Assembly: GCA_944389125.1 (NCBI GenBank)
Contig: CALXLF010000007.1
Coordinates: 1-62,694, forward strand
DNA: 62,694 nucleotides
Direction of reading: 5' to 3'
Source of the DNA: an uncultured Clostridia bacterium
Lineage (GTDB): Bacteria > Bacillota > Clostridia > TANB77 > CAG-508
Both the position numbers and the translations under genes were made by a program. The notes under the pieces are model-generated. The model was not told where the DNA came from. It made no database searches and saw only the letters and a program-made list of their open reading frames with translations. Below are positions 55,102-62,694 of the stretch, in pieces (the first letter of the stretch is position 1; every line of letters starts with the position of its first letter).

Positions 55102-56535
55102 ATGAAGAAACTAAATTTAAAAATATTAGTACTATTTTTAGTTTTAATTGGATTGATTCTATCAATACCAAGTATTGCGTATTTACTTGTACATGGAAAT
55201 ATAGATGAATATAATGGACAAAATTATTATTTTATAAATCAAAACGGCCAAGCTTATACAATTGCAGGAGCAATTATTTTTGCATTAGTTATTATATTAA
55301 GCTTTTTATTTTACGCATTAATATTAAAGAGATCTAATGAATTTAAAAATATAAAAACTATATTGTTAGTAGTATTACTAGTTGGTATAATGTTTATGGT
55401 ATGTCTACCAAATACTTCAACAGATATTTTTTACTATATGGGAACAGGTAGACTTCTTCAAGAATATGGAGAAAATCCATATTATACAAATATATCAGAT
55501 TTTTTAGAAACAGGAGTAGATGATGCTATTTTGGCACATAGTGGATATTGGTCTAATACAGTTGTTCCATATGGCCCTTTTTGGACTATAATTTGTGCAT
55601 TTTTCAGTTTGATTTCATTTGGAAATAATACTTTGCTTTTATATATTTATAAAATAGCTTCTTTGGCAATTCATATTCTTACATGTTATATTGTATATAA
55701 AATAACAGGTAAGAAAAAATTTGCATTAATGTATGGGCTTAATCCATGTTTGCTATTAGAGTTTTTAACTAATGTACATAATGATTTATATTTAGTATTT
55801 TTTGTTATTCTAGGACTATATTTTCTAAAAAGGAAAAATAATATTTGGGCGGCTTTATTCTTTTTAACTTGTTCAATTCTAATAAAATATGTAACAGTAA
55901 TTATTGCACCATTTTTTGTATTATATTATTTAAGAGATAAATCTAAAATTAAAAAAATATTATGGTGTATATTATATGCTTTAGTTGTTATAGCTATTGT
56001 TTTAGGATTTTACATGTTGTTTTTTAATAATTTACAAGATTTATTTTCAATTCTTGATACACAACAAGGAAGGATAAAAGATTCTATTTATTTATTGATG
56101 CTTAATTTTAGATTAGGAGACTGGACTACTCCTGTAAATGAAATATGTGTTGTAATTTTTGCATATGCTATGATATTATACATAGTTATAGGATTCTTTA
56201 AAAAAGAAAAATTTTCAAGTTTTATGAATGATATTAAGAGCTTACTATTTATTTTAATTTTTGGAGTTTTAACTAATTTAACATCATGGTATTTATCATG
56301 GTTTTTTATACCGATTTATTGGTTAAAACCAAAAGAAATAAGAAGTATATTATGTATGCAATTTTTATATGAATTGACTTATGTATATTTCTTCTATGTT
56401 CATTCAGATGCAATTAAATATCAATTGATTATTTTACCATTTATATTTTCTGTTATGGCTTTAAGACAAATAGCTATAATTATAAAGAAAAGAAAGGAGA
56501 ATATAAATTGCAAAAAAATGAAGAGTTTATCGTAG
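55102..56535 (+). CDS. polytopic membrane mannosyltransferase-like protein (MptA/MptB-like GT-C)
   Basis: The 477-residue protein has about 11 helices. The outside loop after helix 3 contains TSTDIFYYMGTGRLLQEYG and NPYYT, a pattern of polyprenol-phosphate-sugar-dependent GT-C mannosyltransferases. The sugar and acceptor are inferred from distant relatives only. It overlaps the start of the following methyltransferase gene by 28 bases. RBS TTGGAGGA. Confidence 0.72.
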   Translation: MKKLNLKILVLFLVLIGLILSIPSIAYLLVHGNIDEYNGQNYYFINQNGQAYTIAGAIIFALVIILSFLFYALILKRSNEFKNIKTILLVVLLVGIMFMVCLPNTSTDIFYYMGTGRLLQEYGENPYYTNISDFLETGVDDAILAHSGYWSNTVVPYGPFWTIICAFFSLISFGNNTLLLYIYKIASLAIHILTCYIVYKITGKKKFALMYGLNPCLLLEFLTNVHNDLYLVFFVILGLYFLKRKNNIWAALFFLTCSILIKYVTVIIAPFFVLYYLRDKSKIKKILWCILYALVVIAIVLGFYMLFFNNLQDLFSILDTQQGRIKDSIYLLMLNFRLGDWTTPVNEICVVIFAYAMILYIVIGFFKKEKFSSFMNDIKSLLFILIFGVLTNLTSWYLSWFFIPIYWLKPKEIRSILCMQFLYELTYVYFFYVHSDAIKYQLIILPFIFSVMALRQIAIIIKKRKENINCKKMKSLS

Positions 56536-57860
56536 ATATTATTGACAATGGTTATCAAGGAGAAGGAATAGCTAAAATTGATAATTTAACTGTATTTATT
56601 CCCGGTGCAATAAAAGGTGAAAAAGTAAAAATCTTGATTGTGAAAGTTTTATCTTCACATGCTTTTGGTAAGATTATTGAAATAGTAAAAAAATCAGATT
56701 ATAGAGCTAAAGTAGATTGCAAAACATATAAAAGATGTGGAGGATGTAATTTAAGACATATTAGATATAATGAAACATTATTGATTAAAAGAAATATAGT
56801 TCAAAATTTGGTTAATAAAATTTTATCATCTAAACCCAAAGTTCAAGAAACTTTAGGAATGGACAATCCATATCATTATAGAAATAAAGCTCAATATCCA
56901 GTAGGTCAAGATAAAGAAGGTAAGCCAGTAATCGGAGTTTTTGCAAATAGGACACATGAAATTATTCCAATTGAAAACTGTTTGATTCAAGATGAGAAAA
57001 CAGAAGAAATTGCAAAATATATTATTGATTTTTTTACTAAAAATCATATTTCTGTTTATAATGAAGAAACTAGAAATGGTCTTATAAGACATATTGTTAC
57101 AAAAATTGGTAAAAAGACAAATGAAATAATGATAATTATTGTTATAAATGGAGATGAACTTCCAAATGAAAAAGAATTTGTAGAAATATTAATAAGCAAG
57201 TTTTCAAATATTAAAACAATTGTTAAAAATATAAATAAAAAAAATACAAATGTGATTCTTGGAAAAGAAAATATAAATTTGTATGGTGATGGATACATAA
57301 AAGACATATTAGGAGATTTAACATTTAAAATTTCACCATTATCATTTTATCAAGTAAATCCTGTTCAAGCTGAAAAGCTATATAAAATAGGAGTTGATTC
57401 TGCTAATATAACAAAAGATGATATAGTTTTTGATTTATATTGTGGAATAGGAACAATTTCTTTATTTATGGCAAAATATGCTAAAAAAGTTTATGGAGTA
57501 GAAATTGTAGAAGAGGCAATAAAAGATGCAAAAGAAAATGCAAAATTAAATAATCTGCAAAACACAGAGTTTATTGCAGGAGATGTTGAAGTAGTATTAG
57601 ATGATTTAATAAATAATAAAAAAATAATACCAGATATTATAATGGTAGATCCTCCAAGAAAAGGACTTGATAATACAAGTATCCAAAATATTTTAAAAAT
57701 TAAACCAAAAAAAGTGATATACATTAGCTGCAACCCAGCAACATTGGTAAGAGATTTAAAAGAGCTTGAAAAGATATATGAAATAAAAAGTATAAAACCA
57801 GTAGATATGTTTCCTTTTACGAGTCATGTGGAGTGCGTAGCAGTGCTTAACTGTAAATAG
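56508..57860 (+). CDS. 23S rRNA (uracil-C5)-methyltransferase, RlmD/RlmCD type
   Basis: Starts at TTG 56508 with AAAGGAG, giving 450 residues. It has a TRAM domain (1-60), Fe-S ligands in CKTYKRCGGCNLRH (near 70-83), a SAM-binding domain with DLYCGIGTISL (about 307-317), MVDPPRKGLD, and the catalytic Cys in ISCNPATLVRDL. The Fe-S cluster and lengths match RlmD/RlmCD; the exact uridine cannot be told. Confidence 0.9.
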   Translation: MQKNEEFIVDIIDNGYQGEGIAKIDNLTVFIPGAIKGEKVKILIVKVLSSHAFGKIIEIVKKSDYRAKVDCKTYKRCGGCNLRHIRYNETLLIKRNIVQNLVNKILSSKPKVQETLGMDNPYHYRNKAQYPVGQDKEGKPVIGVFANRTHEIIPIENCLIQDEKTEEIAKYIIDFFTKNHISVYNEETRNGLIRHIVTKIGKKTNEIMIIIVINGDELPNEKEFVEILISKFSNIKTIVKNINKKNTNVILGKENINLYGDGYIKDILGDLTFKISPLSFYQVNPVQAEKLYKIGVDSANITKDDIVFDLYCGIGTISLFMAKYAKKVYGVEIVEEAIKDAKENAKLNNLQNTEFIAGDVEVVLDDLINNKKIIPDIIMVDPPRKGLDNTSIQNILKIKPKKVIYISCNPATLVRDLKELEKIYEIKSIKPVDMFPFTSHVECVAVLNCK

Positions 57861-57985
57861 CTTTGAAATCATTGTAACATAATAAAGTTTTATTATTGTT
57901 GAAATATAGGCAATTGCTTTATTAAAAAATATAAATATATGCTAAAATATAAAAAATTATAAATAAAAATGAGAGGAAAGTTTAG

Positions 57986-58747
57986 ATGGAAAAGATAGCA
58001 ATAATATCAGATATACATGCTAATATAGTTGCATTAGAAGCAGTTTTAGAAGATATAAAGAAAAGAAATATAAAAAGAATTTTTTGCTTAGGAGACTTAG
58101 TTTTAAAAGGTTCATCACCTTGTGAAGTAGTAGATATTATAAAAGAAAAATGCGAAACAGTAATAAAAGGTAATTGTGATGATGGAGCTGTTTATCCAAA
58201 TGGAAATAAGCATAAAGAATGGTATCATAACATATTAGGAAAAGATAGACTTGAATATTTAAATAGCTTACCTATGTATCAAGATATTTATATTAGTGGT
58301 AGTCATATAAGAATGTTTCATGCTACCAAAAATGATTTTAACTACAGAATATTTGATATAGATTCAATTGAAAAGAAAATGAAGATGTTTGAAGATGAAA
58401 ATGATAATATACCAGACATTGTGATATATGGAGATATCCATAAACAATATATGCAAAAATTGCAAAACAAAACTATTATTAATGTTGGAAGTGTAGGAAA
58501 TGCTGTGGAATTTCCTAATTATGATGAAACGATAACAAATATGGAAGAAACAACACAAGCATATTATTGTATATTAGAAGGAGAATATAATTCAAAAGAA
58601 AAATCATCTATAGTGATACAATTTGTAAGAGTTCCGTATGATATAGAAAGAGAAATTGAATTAGCAAGAAAAAACGAATCTCCAAGTTTAGATAAATATA
58701 TATTAGAACTAACTAAAGCAAAGTATAGAAAATTACAATCAAATTGA
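57986..58747 (+). CDS. calcineurin-like metallophosphoesterase
   Basis: The 253-residue protein has ISDIHANIVALEAVL (metal ligands D, H), GDLVLKG (D), KGNCDD (N), and YGDIHKQY, all class III phosphoesterase motifs. Substrate is unknown. RBS AGAGGAAAG. Confidence 0.85.
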   Translation: MEKIAIISDIHANIVALEAVLEDIKKRNIKRIFCLGDLVLKGSSPCEVVDIIKEKCETVIKGNCDDGAVYPNGNKHKEWYHNILGKDRLEYLNSLPMYQDIYISGSHIRMFHATKNDFNYRIFDIDSIEKKMKMFEDENDNIPDIVIYGDIHKQYMQKLQNKTIINVGSVGNAVEFPNYDETITNMEETTQAYYCILEGEYNSKEKSSIVIQFVRVPYDIEREIELARKNESPSLDKYILELTKAKYRKLQSN

Positions 58748-58815
58748 AAGTAAAAAATATTTAATTTTTAAAAAATTAAAAATGGTAAATGGTTGATAAG
58801 TTTGAGTATTTTTTA

Positions 58816-58844
58816 TTGAAAATTCTAATAAGTTATGTTAAAAT
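58816..58844 (+). promoter_or_regulatory. promoter of the ROK-like regulator
   Basis: TTGAAA (58816-58821), 17 bases, TAAAAT (58839-58844). Confidence 0.55.
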
Positions 58845-58926
58845 ATCATCATAAAAATTATCTGGTAGTATCCAGTTTATATATAAGTAACTAATAAACA
58901 AATTTGTTAAGTTAGGAGGAATTTAT

Positions 58927-60009
58927 ATGTTACCAGAACAACGGGAACTTATAGCCAAAAATCAAGAACTTCTTTATACTTTTAGAAAAAGAGGTGCAAA
59001 TTTACCAAAAAGCCAATTATCATTTTTGCTTAAAAAATTGGATAAAACTTTCCCAACTGTAAAAAAGATAATTGATGAATTGAAAAAAAACAATATAATT
59101 TTGGACTCAAGAAAATTTTTAGTAAATCCAGATTTTGCGTATTTTGTAGGATTTTATGTAACAGATGATGAAGTGGAAGTAGAACTGTTGAACTTTGAAT
59201 TAGAATCAGTTCTAGATAAAGTTTTACCATACTTTACAAACAAAGTTCACTACAAAAGCTCCCTTGATATATGGGGACTTATGCAAAAGATGCTAGATAA
59301 AATATCAGAAAAAGTAAATGTTACAGCTATCTCTATTATATTTGACAAATTTATGAGTTATACAAACACTCAAGAAAATCTTGCTTATTTTGAGAGTGAA
59401 TCTGAGCTAAAATTATATGATTTATCAGTTCTTTTTAAAAATTCTAGAAGCTTGATGCCGATAACCTTTCGCTCAGCAGTATTAGGAGACAGTGTATTAG
59501 CATATACTTTATATTTAAGGGAAAAAATTTTTGAATCAGATTCGATTGTTTATTATGATTTAGATCAAAACAGGATATCTTATGTAAAAAATAATATCTT
59601 AAATAAAGAATCAAATCCCGTATTTGGGATGGTATTCCCAAGATTTTCAAACAAGCAAAAAGATTTGTTTCAAAAATTAACAACAGTATCTGATAATGAA
59701 TATGATAATATGCTAATTAGTAATAAAGAAGAAATCTTATCAGCAATTAGTTCAGCATGTATACAAATAAGTTCTTTTTTTAATCCTGAGCATTTTATTA
59801 TAAGTGGAAAATGGATAAAAAAAGAACAGTTTGAGAATTTTTTATTTTTTTATAATAGGTTTTATAATGATTATGAAATTTTGTCAAATAGAATACTTGT
59901 AGGAAAGTCTTCATTACATCCTAGAGTTATGAATAGGACTGAACAGCCTCAAAAAGGTGCTGGTATATATGCAGCTTATTCTTTTTTTAATTGGGATTTA
60001 AAGTGGTAA
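58927..60009 (+). CDS. winged-helix regulator with ROK-like C-terminal domain
   Basis: The 360-residue protein starts with a winged-helix segment (about 8-65, with LSFLLKKLDKTFPTVKKII) followed by a domain with ROK-family size and strand order (VNPDFAYFVGFYVTDDEVE). The ROK zinc and sugar-kinase motifs are not visible, so it may be a degenerate sugar-responsive repressor. Its Q5-R6-E7 contains a CGG codon (58942-58944), the only in-frame CGG found outside the 12-17 kb cluster. Confidence 0.6.
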   Translation: MLPEQRELIAKNQELLYTFRKRGANLPKSQLSFLLKKLDKTFPTVKKIIDELKKNNIILDSRKFLVNPDFAYFVGFYVTDDEVEVELLNFELESVLDKVLPYFTNKVHYKSSLDIWGLMQKMLDKISEKVNVTAISIIFDKFMSYTNTQENLAYFESESELKLYDLSVLFKNSRSLMPITFRSAVLGDSVLAYTLYLREKIFESDSIVYYDLDQNRISYVKNNILNKESNPVFGMVFPRFSNKQKDLFQKLTTVSDNEYDNMLISNKEEILSAISSACIQISSFFNPEHFIISGKWIKKEQFENFLFFYNRFYNDYEILSNRILVGKSSLHPRVMNRTEQPQKGAGIYAAYSFFNWDLKW

Positions 60010-60023
60010 AAACGAATAATAGA

Positions 60024-60052
60024 AATCAGCTCCATATGGGGCTGATTTTAAT
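60024..60052 (+). terminator. intrinsic terminator
   Basis: AAATCAGC and GCTGATTT form a stem around a self-complementary CATATG, followed by a short T-run. Confidence 0.75.
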
Positions 60053-60095
60053 ATAACTCAAAAAAATATTTTTGGTGCAAATTTTAGTGAATTTA

Positions 60096-60124
60096 TTGAG
60101 AAAAATATAAAGCTATGATATATT
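60096..60124 (+). promoter_or_regulatory. promoter of cutA
   Basis: TTGAGA (60096-60101), 17 bases, TATATT (60119-60124). Confidence 0.45.
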
Positions 60125-60152
60125 GTGCGTAGATAGTTAGGAGTGTAAGAAT

Positions 60153-60470
60153 ATGGAAAAAGAGTATTGTATAATTACAACAGCATGTAATAAAAAAGAA
60201 ATCGCTGACAAGATAATAGATACATTATTAGAAAAAAGATTAGTATGTTGTTGCCAAGTAACAAATATAGAGAGTTCATATTGGTGGAAAGGAAAAATTG
60301 AAAGAGAACTAGAGTTTTTTATTCAAATAAAAACAAAAAGAAATTTATTTAAGGAAGTTGAAGAAGAAATACTAAAAGTTCATGATTACGAAACTTGTGA
60401 GATTGTATCTTATGATATTATAAATGGAAATGAAAAATTTTTGAAATGGATAGAAGAAGAAACAAAATAA
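60153..60470 (+). CDS. cutA: CutA-family divalent-cation tolerance protein
   Basis: The 105-residue protein has TTACNKKEIADKIID, LVCCCQVTNIESSYWWKGKI, EFFIQIKTK and HDYETCEI, the CutA1 fold signature. It forms trimers related to PII proteins; the metal role is uncertain outside E. coli. RBS TTAGGAG. Confidence 0.93.
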   Translation: MEKEYCIITTACNKKEIADKIIDTLLEKRLVCCCQVTNIESSYWWKGKIERELEFFIQIKTKRNLFKEVEEEILKVHDYETCEIVSYDIINGNEKFLKWIEEETK

Positions 60471-60496
60471 GAAAAATGGTTAAGAGGAGGAAAAAT

Positions 60497-61258
60497 ATGT
60501 TAGAAGAAAAAATTGTTTTAGTAACAGGAGGAACAAGTGGAATTGGACTTGGAACAATAGAATATTTATTAGAGCAAGGTAATTATGAGATTATTTCTCT
60601 TTCAAGAGGAGATAAAAATTTATCTTTAGCAAAACAAAAATTAGGCGATAATGCTAATAGAATTACCTTTTTACAAGGAGATATTAGCAAAGAACAAGAT
60701 TGTAAAAGAATATATGAAGAAATTGATAAAAAATATAATAGATTAGATGGACTAGTAAATTCAGCAGGAATTATAAAACTTGGAGGAATTGAAGAACAAA
60801 CTTTAGAAGAATGGAATAAATCAATTAATATAAATTTAACAGGAATATTTTTATTAACAAAAACTTTGCTACCATTATTAAAAAAAGGAACTAATCCATC
60901 AATAGTAAATATTTCATCTATGTCATCTGAAAGAGCAGGAGGTTCAATTGCTTATTGTGCAAGTAAAGCAGGTGTCGATATGCTCACAAAGTATATGGGT
61001 CAAGAACTTGGAAAATATAATATAAGAGTTAATAGTGTAAATCCAGCAGCAGTGTATACAAATATCTATGTAGCAAGTGGTGATTATACTCAAGAAGAAT
61101 ATGATAAATGGTCAGAAGATAAAAAGAAGTTATATCCATTAGGAAGAATAGGAGATGCAAAAAAAGATATAGCACCAACAATAGAATTTTTATTGTCAGA
61201 TAAATCATTATGGACAACAGGTTCAATATATCTTGTAGATGGTGGTAAAAGTATATAG
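60497..61258 (+). CDS. short-chain dehydrogenase/reductase
   Basis: The 253-residue protein starts at 60497 after AGAGGAGG. It has VTGGTSGIGLGTIEYL, NSAGIIKLGG, NISSMSSERAG, YCASKAGVDM and the C-terminal TTGSIYLVDGG, a complete classical SDR. The closest type by motif is a sugar or carbonyl reductase. Codon use matches the AT-rich host, unlike the SDR at 13896. Confidence 0.88.
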   Translation: MLEEKIVLVTGGTSGIGLGTIEYLLEQGNYEIISLSRGDKNLSLAKQKLGDNANRITFLQGDISKEQDCKRIYEEIDKKYNRLDGLVNSAGIIKLGGIEEQTLEEWNKSININLTGIFLLTKTLLPLLKKGTNPSIVNISSMSSERAGGSIAYCASKAGVDMLTKYMGQELGKYNIRVNSVNPAAVYTNIYVASGDYTQEEYDKWSEDKKKLYPLGRIGDAKKDIAPTIEFLLSDKSLWTTGSIYLVDGGKSI

Positions 61259-61266
61259 ATAATTTT

Positions 61267-61308
61267 AAAGTACACTAAATGAACTAAGTATTTAGTGTAC
61301 TTTGTATA
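61267..61308 (+). terminator. hairpin between SDR and GNAT genes
   Basis: AAAGTACACTAAAT (61267-61280) and ATTTAGTGTACTTT (61290-61303) form a perfect 14-base stem; the T-run is short and the GNAT start follows. Confidence 0.6.
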
Positions 61309-61321
61309 CAAGGTGATAATA

Positions 61322-61798
61322 ATGAATATTAGAAAAATAAAAAAAGAAGAATTTGAAAAATTAAAAACATTGTTTCCAGATAATGATGAAATGTGGATTA
61401 AGTATAAGAAAATGAGATTGGAACAATTTGAAAAAGAAGAAATAGATTTATTTGTCATTGAAGATAATGGTAACTTTATTGGAGAAATAACTGTAAATTA
61501 TGTAAATCATGAATTAGAAACTGAAACAATACCAAATCAAAGAGTTTATTTAGAAGCATTTAGAGTGGATAAAAAATATCAATGGCAAGGGTTAGGACAA
61601 AAATTAATTAATTATTGTATAGAATATTTAATTAAAAAAGGATATACTCAATTTACAATTGGTGTGGAAGATAACAATGAAATAGCAAAACATATATATT
61701 TCAAATTAGGATTTAATGAAGAAATAGATAAAGGACAGGGTGATGAGTTTGATCCTAGTGAATATATCTTATATTTAAAGGATGTTGATAAGATTTAA
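61322..61798 (+). CDS. GNAT-family N-acetyltransferase
   Basis: The 158-residue protein is started at 61322 because it follows AAGGTGATAATA; an upstream in-frame start would lie in the hairpin. It has the acetyl-CoA motif VDKKYQWQGLGQKLI and IAKHIYFKLGF. Substrate unknown. Confidence 0.8.
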   Translation: MNIRKIKKEEFEKLKTLFPDNDEMWIKYKKMRLEQFEKEEIDLFVIEDNGNFIGEITVNYVNHELETETIPNQRVYLEAFRVDKKYQWQGLGQKLINYCIEYLIKKGYTQFTIGVEDNNEIAKHIYFKLGFNEEIDKGQGDEFDPSEYILYLKDVDKI

Positions 61799-61907
61799 TA
61801 AAAAAAATGTAGAAAATTTAAATTATAGTAAATTTGAAATAGTAGTAAATAGTTATAAAAAATATTCTAAAAAGAAAATTGATATTAATATTGAGAAAAT
61901 AATATAA
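61782..61907 (+). CDS. possible 41-residue ORF overlapping the GNAT 3' end
   Basis: An ATG at 61782 in the +1 frame of the GNAT gene opens a basic 41-residue frame ending at 61907. There is a weak AAAGG upstream. It may be random in this AT-rich sequence or a gene remnant. The rest of the 61799-62125 gap holds the long hairpin below and an AT-rich leader. Confidence 0.2.
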   Translation: MLIRFNKKNVENLNYSKFEIVVNSYKKYSKKKIDINIEKII

Positions 61908-61917
61908 TTATAAAAGA

Positions 61918-61969
61918 ATGTCGCTTTTAGTCGTAAATTATTAGTTATTTACGATTAAAAGCGACATTT
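61918..61969. repeat. 22-base inverted repeat (long hairpin)
   Basis: AATGTCGCTTTTAGTCGTAAA at 61918-61938 and its near-perfect complement at 61947-61969 form a 22-base stem with one G-T mismatch. The T-run is missing on both sides. It could be a bidirectional transcription barrier, an mRNA stabiliser or a small mobile-element remnant. Confidence 0.6.
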
Positions 61970-62125
61970 AGTTTGGAATAAAATAGAATTTTTGATTATT
62001 TTTATAAAAATATTGAAATTGCTATAATAAGATGATACAATACAAATGTTCGTAGATACAAAAGCAAATTTATTATAAAAAATAAAAATTATACGTTAAA
62101 ATAAAAAAATCAAAGGAGTGATATA

Positions 62126-62694
62126 ATGAAACTAGAAGAATATAAATCAGGCAAATATGTAAAAATGAATGATTATAAAGCGTTTATTCCAAGTAAAATA
62201 AATTATAACTGGGGATGGGATGACACAAAATTGGACAAACTATTGGCAGAAGGCAACAGACAAATTGGAGAGTTAAATGCATATTCATTATTAATACCGA
62301 ATGTAGATTTATATATTAAAATGCATGTAAAAATTGAAGCTAATAAATCAAGTAGAATTGAAGGAACAAGAACAACTGTAGAAGAAGATTTATTAGATAT
62401 AACAGATATTAACCCAGAAAAAAGAGATGATTGGGAAGAAGTACAAAACTATGTAAAAGCTACAAATTATGGCGTACAAAGAATAAAAGATGGATTTCCA
62501 GTATATACTAGATTAATAAGAGAACTTCATAAAATATTAATGCAAGGAGTTCGTGGAGAGCATAAAACACCAGGAGAATTTAGAACATCACAAAACTGGA
62601 TTGGAGGAAGCATGCCGAGTAATGCAGTATATGTTCCACCACCACATACAGAAATTGCAGAATGTTTAACAGATTTTGAAAAATTTATAAATAA
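62126..62694 (+). CDS. Fic-family protein, N-terminal part (cut by window end)
   Basis: The first 189 residues have the Fic_N region with the inhibitory-type S/TxxxE(G/N) motif as SSRIEGTRTT, then LIRELHKILMQGVRGEHKTPGEFR, typical of class II Fic AMP-transferases. The catalytic HPFxxGNG motif would lie beyond the window. RBS AAGGAGTG. Confidence 0.85.
   Translation, partial: MKLEEYKSGKYVKMNDYKAFIPSKINYNWGWDDTKLDKLLAEGNRQIGELNAYSLLIPNVDLYIKMHVKIEANKSSRIEGTRTTVEEDLLDITDINPEKRDDWEEVQNYVKATNYGVQRIKDGFPVYTRLIRELHKILMQGVRGEHKTPGEFRTSQNWIGGSMPSNAVYVPPPHTEIAECLTDFEKFIN

Noticed and set aside
1..62694. CRISPR arrays, rRNA genes, replication origin
   Set aside because: No set of short regularly spaced repeats, no rRNA-like block and no cluster of DnaA-box-like sites was seen.

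Overview
The window is AT-rich, tightly packed and almost entirely plus-strand. AGGAGG-type ribosome sites, frequent TTG/GTG starts, AGA as the main arginine codon, LTA-synthase-like and BirA/MurB/TypA/SecG housekeeping genes, a giant BadF/BcrA-type acyl-CoA dehydratase activase and a LonB protease point to a low-GC anaerobic member of the Bacillota (Clostridia-like, probably uncultivated and host-associated). The species cannot be named from sequence alone.

Layout. 1-1 kb: IS481-type transposase. 1.2-10.5 kb: pnp, a processive GT2, a pilin-like protein, murB, a YvcK/CofD protein, glycogen debranching enzyme and birA. 10.6-11.9 kb: a membrane-anchored propeller-like protein and an unusual tRNA-Thr(CGT). 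12.2-17.6 kb: a compositionally distinct five-gene operon (DHH phosphoesterase, CoaD-like nucleotidyltransferase, SDR, an FmdA-HisG-Tmk triple fusion, a PurC-like ligase) that looks like an acquired nucleotide-metabolite cluster. 17.7-29.6 kb: HAD phosphatase (the only convincing minus-strand gene), an unknown protein, an acyltransferase/GT8/GT8/acyltransferase operon, the dehydratase activase and a secreted CAP protein with repeats. 29.7-35.1 kb: ABC exporter plus two-component system. 35.2-48.8 kb: a second propeller-like protein, tsaE-tsaB-rimI, lonB, a membrane glycosyltransferase, rpmE, rlmH, an MgtC-like protein, a spermidine-synthase-like protein, typA and trmR. 48.9-56.5 kb: LTA-synthase-like protein, membrane glycosyltransferases, a second two-component system and secG. 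56.5-62.7 kb: an rRNA methyltransferase, a phosphoesterase, a ROK-like regulator, cutA, an SDR, a GNAT and a partial Fic protein.

The most striking signal is translational. Eight genes (murB, yvcK, birA, an ABC ATPase, two membrane glycosyltransferase-like proteins, an LTA-synthase-like protein and a histidine kinase) are each split by +1 frameshifts, 12 sites in all. Every site has the same form: an in-frame CGG triplet where skipping its C reads GGA (once GGT), restoring a glycine that is a conserved family residue wherever I can judge. One gene has five sites, two of them only 7 nt apart. By my manual scan, CGG is otherwise absent as a sense codon from the ordinary genes. The six exceptions are five in the 12.3-17.6 kb cluster and one at 58.94 kb. 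This suggests CGG is unassigned or poorly decoded in this organism and that CGG-N is read as a +1-shift glycine. A systematic sequence artefact must still be excluded.

Functionally the rest is core cell-envelope, RNA and translation maintenance, with two OmpR-type signalling modules and accessory surface and lipid glycosylation genes.
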